A stretch of 64,000 nucleotides of DNA from assembly GCA_023663635.1 (NCBI GenBank), contig JAMPHD010000012.1, positions 1 through 64,000 of the forward strand, written 5' to 3'. Under the pieces are notes generated by a model. It did no database searches, was not told the DNA's origin, and saw only the letters and a program-made list of their open reading frames with translations. The position numbers and the translations under genes are program-made. Each line of letters opens with the position of its first letter. Position 1 is the stretch's first letter. Source of the stretch: Acetatifactor muris (GTDB lineage: Bacteria; Bacillota; Clostridia; Lachnospirales; Lachnospiraceae). Shown piece by piece: positions 62,029-64,000 of this stretch.

Positions 62029-62518
62029 GTTCGATGAGGGAGTGGTCAATGATTTCCCCTTCGAGGCGGAATCGCTGGCGAGACAGGTGGCGGAGACCGT
62101 GCTTGAGGCGGAGGGGTGTCCCTATGAGGTCTGCGTCAATGTGTTGGTGACGGACAATGCCGGCATTCGGGAATTCAACCGAAAGTATCGGGATATGGAC
62201 AGGGAGACGGACGTGCTCTCCTTTCCCAATCTGGACTTTGAGAGGGCGGGAGAGTTTGACATTCCCGCAGAGCGGGAGGCCGATTATTTTGATCCCGAGA
62301 CCGGAGAGTTGGTGTTGGGAGACATCATCCTGTCGGCGGATAAGATCAGGGAACAGGCAGTCAACTACGGACATGGCGTAAAGCGCGAATTTGCTTTTCT
62401 GACGGCTCACAGCATGTTACATCTGTGCGGGTATGACCACATGGAGGAAAAAGAGGCCGCGGTCATGGAGGAAAAGCAGGAGAGCGCGCTTGCGCGGTTG
62501 GGCATCACCAGAGATTAA
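62012..62518 (+). CDS. ybeY: Endoribonuclease YbeY
   Basis: A 168-residue metal-dependent RNase for rRNA maturation and ribosome quality control. The zinc site H-x3-H-x5-H is visible (HSMLHLCGYDH), along with the family motif YRDMDRETDVLSFP and LGDIILSADKIREQA. Length is typical. It starts 17 bp before the end of the PgpH-like gene, with AAGGAGGAAAA upstream, and is followed by the flippase gene after 20 bp. In most Firmicutes dgkA, cdd and era come next; here that order is broken. Confidence 0.95.
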   Translation: MTFCVEFDEGVVNDFPFEAESLARQVAETVLEAEGCPYEVCVNVLVTDNAGIREFNRKYRDMDRETDVLSFPNLDFERAGEFDIPAEREADYFDPETGELVLGDIILSADKIREQAVNYGHGVKREFAFLTAHSMLHLCGYDHMEEKEAAVMEEKQESALARLGITRD

Positions 62519-62538
62519 GAGACAACGAGGATGAACGA

Positions 62539-64000
62539 ATGAATCAGATTGAGATCAAGAAACGCCGGATAGAGATATGTTCCCATGTGATCGGCCTGGT
62601 GACGCTGCTTGTGTTGGGATTTATTCTGAAGGACAACGGAATAGCCTATGTGGCTTTTGCTCTGGAGAGTTTTACATTGTTTTGGATCATCACCGGAGGC
62701 GGGGTGGCGGACACATTGGGGCGGCTTTTGCGCGGCAGAAGCGCCAAGGGACAGTATCGAAATGCCGCCAAGCTGCGCAGGAACGCGATGTTGTTGGAGG
62801 GAGCCGTTGGGGCCGTGGGCAGCGCGCTGCTCTTTGCATGCGCCGGACTGTTGGGCGAACATCTGCTCTCCCTGCACTATTGCGTGGTCATGATCCGGAT
62901 CCTCTCTCCCGTGATCTTTCTGAGGACCATGTCCGCAGTGTTTCTGGGATGCTTTCAGGGGGAGGGCACGGAACTTCCCACGGCCATTGTCTCTGTGATG
63001 AGGCAGGTCTGTATTCTGATCTTTTCTCTTCTTTTTTCCAATTTGTTCATGCAGCACGGCTATAAGGTCAGCGCGCTCTTGCGGGAGGAAAATTTTGCCG
63101 CCATGCACGGTGGATTGGGAGTGGCGCTGGCGGTACTGATCGCGGAGGCATTGGTGCTTTTGTTTCTGTTGTTGGTGTATCGGGGGAGTCATCGTAAGGA
63201 GCGGAAGGGTACCGGAGCGGGTATGCGCACCACGGATTCTTTCGTCAGTCAGGTGCGCATTCTCTACGGCAGTTGGCTGCCTGTGATGTTCACGGCGTTT
63301 CTGCAGCAGCTGCCCATATGGTTGGGACTGTTCTTTTACAGGAACAGCATCACGGATCTGTCGGGATTGAATGACTATGGTGTGTTCTACGGCAAATATC
63401 TGGCTCTGACCGGAATATGGATCCTTCCGGGCTGCGCTCTGCTCTTGGGGAGCAGCTACAAGGTCGCGGGCTGTGTGCGCAGGGAGGAACCCCGATATGC
63501 CAGAGGAAATTTCTCGGGCGGCCTGCACATGGGAGTGCTCTACGGCGTATTTCTCTCCCTGTTTATGACCGTGATGGCTCCGCAGATCGCAGGGATCTTC
63601 GGCGGGGGCGCCGTGGATCTTTTGACCAAGATGCTGCGGTTCGGGTCCTTTCTCATTCTCTTTACGGTGCTCGGCAGCTATTTCTCCGAGATACTGACGC
63701 AGCTCGGCGGAAAATTCCAGGTGATGGGCGCTCTGGCGCTGTACGATCTGGTCTTCATCGTCAGTCTGATCGCGTTTTTGAACGGGGGCAAGATGGGGAT
63801 CATGGCAGTGCTGAACGCCGGAGTTCTGGCGGCCGGGGTCTTTATGGCGGCTTGCGGCGCATTGATCCTGTATCAGACCGGCGTGGGTGTCAATTGGATG
63901 CAGAGTGTGGCCATTCCGGCGGGTGTGGCCTGTGCGGTCTGTCTGATCGTATTCTTTATCGCCAAGGCTCTGACTCCCCATCTGGGCAATCTCGTGACGG
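62539..64000 (+). CDS. MOP-superfamily flippase-like membrane protein (partial, runs off window)
   Basis: The frame starts at ATG 62539 and stays open to the window end, 487 codons, so the C-terminus is missing. It has about 12-14 hydrophobic segments, with charged loops (for example RGRSAKGQYRNAAKLRRNAM), and the early motif PVIFLRTMSAVFLGCFQGEG, which resembles the proline-anchored GxxQG pattern of SpoVB/MurJ-type lipid flippases. The sequence is divergent, so lipid II, teichoic or other polysaccharide precursors are all possible cargo. GAGG (62527-62530) lies just upstream. Confidence 0.75.
   Translation, partial: MNQIEIKKRRIEICSHVIGLVTLLVLGFILKDNGIAYVAFALESFTLFWIITGGGVADTLGRLLRGRSAKGQYRNAAKLRRNAMLLEGAVGAVGSALLFACAGLLGEHLLSLHYCVVMIRILSPVIFLRTMSAVFLGCFQGEGTELPTAIVSVMRQVCILIFSLLFSNLFMQHGYKVSALLREENFAAMHGGLGVALAVLIAEALVLLFLLLVYRGSHRKERKGTGAGMRTTDSFVSQVRILYGSWLPVMFTAFLQQLPIWLGLFFYRNSITDLSGLNDYGVFYGKYLALTGIWILPGCALLLGSSYKVAGCVRREEPRYARGNFSGGLHMGVLYGVFLSLFMTVMAPQIAGIFGGGAVDLLTKMLRFGSFLILFTVLGSYFSEILTQLGGKFQVMGALALYDLVFIVSLIAFLNGGKMGIMAVLNAGVLAAGVFMAACGALILYQTGVGVNWMQSVAIPAGVACAVCLIVFFIAKALTPHLGNLVT

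Noticed and set aside
62515..63981. Long minus-strand open frame (488 codons) at the right end
   Set aside because: Opposite a continuous plus-strand frame encoding a membrane protein that starts at 62539; the minus frame is Gln/His/Lys-rich without any fold-like pattern.

Overview
The window reads as chromosomal DNA of an anaerobic, spore-forming, motile Clostridia bacterium, most likely a GC-rich member of the Lachnospiraceae (family placement is inference). Supporting signs are the gene order yqfC-yqfD-phoH-(HD protein)-ybeY, a tepA-spoIIIE/ftsK pair, Rex, an NfnAB-type flavin oxidoreductase, fhs-folD, a probable Re-type citrate synthase beside isocitrate dehydrogenase, BspA-like surface proteins with a class B sortase, and purine-rich Shine-Dalgarno sites with sigma-A promoters. 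There is no rRNA, tRNA, insertion sequence, prophage or CRISPR array. Most of the window is ordinary core genome; the interest lies in small loci and in unusual versions of known proteins.

Layout. 1-0.45 kb: a short promoter-terminator RNA unit facing what looks like a decayed type I (Fst-like) toxin, then a PilZ gene. 0.8-7.7 kb: tyrA, a divergent EF-G paralogue, a small soluble PocR-domain receptor, leuS. 7.7-9.0 kb (minus strand): two unknown proteins and a Cys/Gly/Asn-rich protein preceded by sporulation-type promoter motifs. 9.2-16.4 kb: srtB, a 1548-residue BspA-like protein ending in TPKTG, and a second secreted BspA-like protein. 16.4-20.0 kb: Re-citrate synthase, a GntR/FCD regulator and NADP-isocitrate dehydrogenase behind a palindromic operator, probably for 2-oxoglutarate/glutamate supply. 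20-26.9 kb: ABC-F, rex with its own operator, a coiled-coil protein, nnr, alr, and an EndoA/MazF toxin without the usual antitoxin. 27-34.2 kb: a CNNM/CBS protein, yebC, metY, a lipid-linked GT2, a large membrane protein, tepA. 34.3-45.7 kb: spoIIIE/ftsK, fhs, folD, a zinc-ribbon membrane protein, nfnA-nfnB, rlmH, bacteriohemerythrin, nth. 46-50 kb: a chemoreceptor, a DUF11 protein and a short flagellin. 50-52 kb: an autoregulated YtrA-type GntR/ABC operon. 52-56 kb: LysM-GH18, SulP, LysM. 56-64 kb: pyrimidine-nucleoside phosphorylase, a CPBP protease, the yqfC-yqfD-phoH-HD-ybeY cluster, and a MOP-type flippase cut by the window end.

The observations I would check first are the PgpH-position protein that has lost its HD dyad, the EF-G paralogue lacking both the catalytic His and the NKxD lysine, the convergent RNA/toxin remnant at the left end, the operators at the citrate synthase, rex and YtrA promoters, and the possibly leaderless sigma-E-type yqfC transcript. 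All family calls come from reading the sequence; no database search was run.
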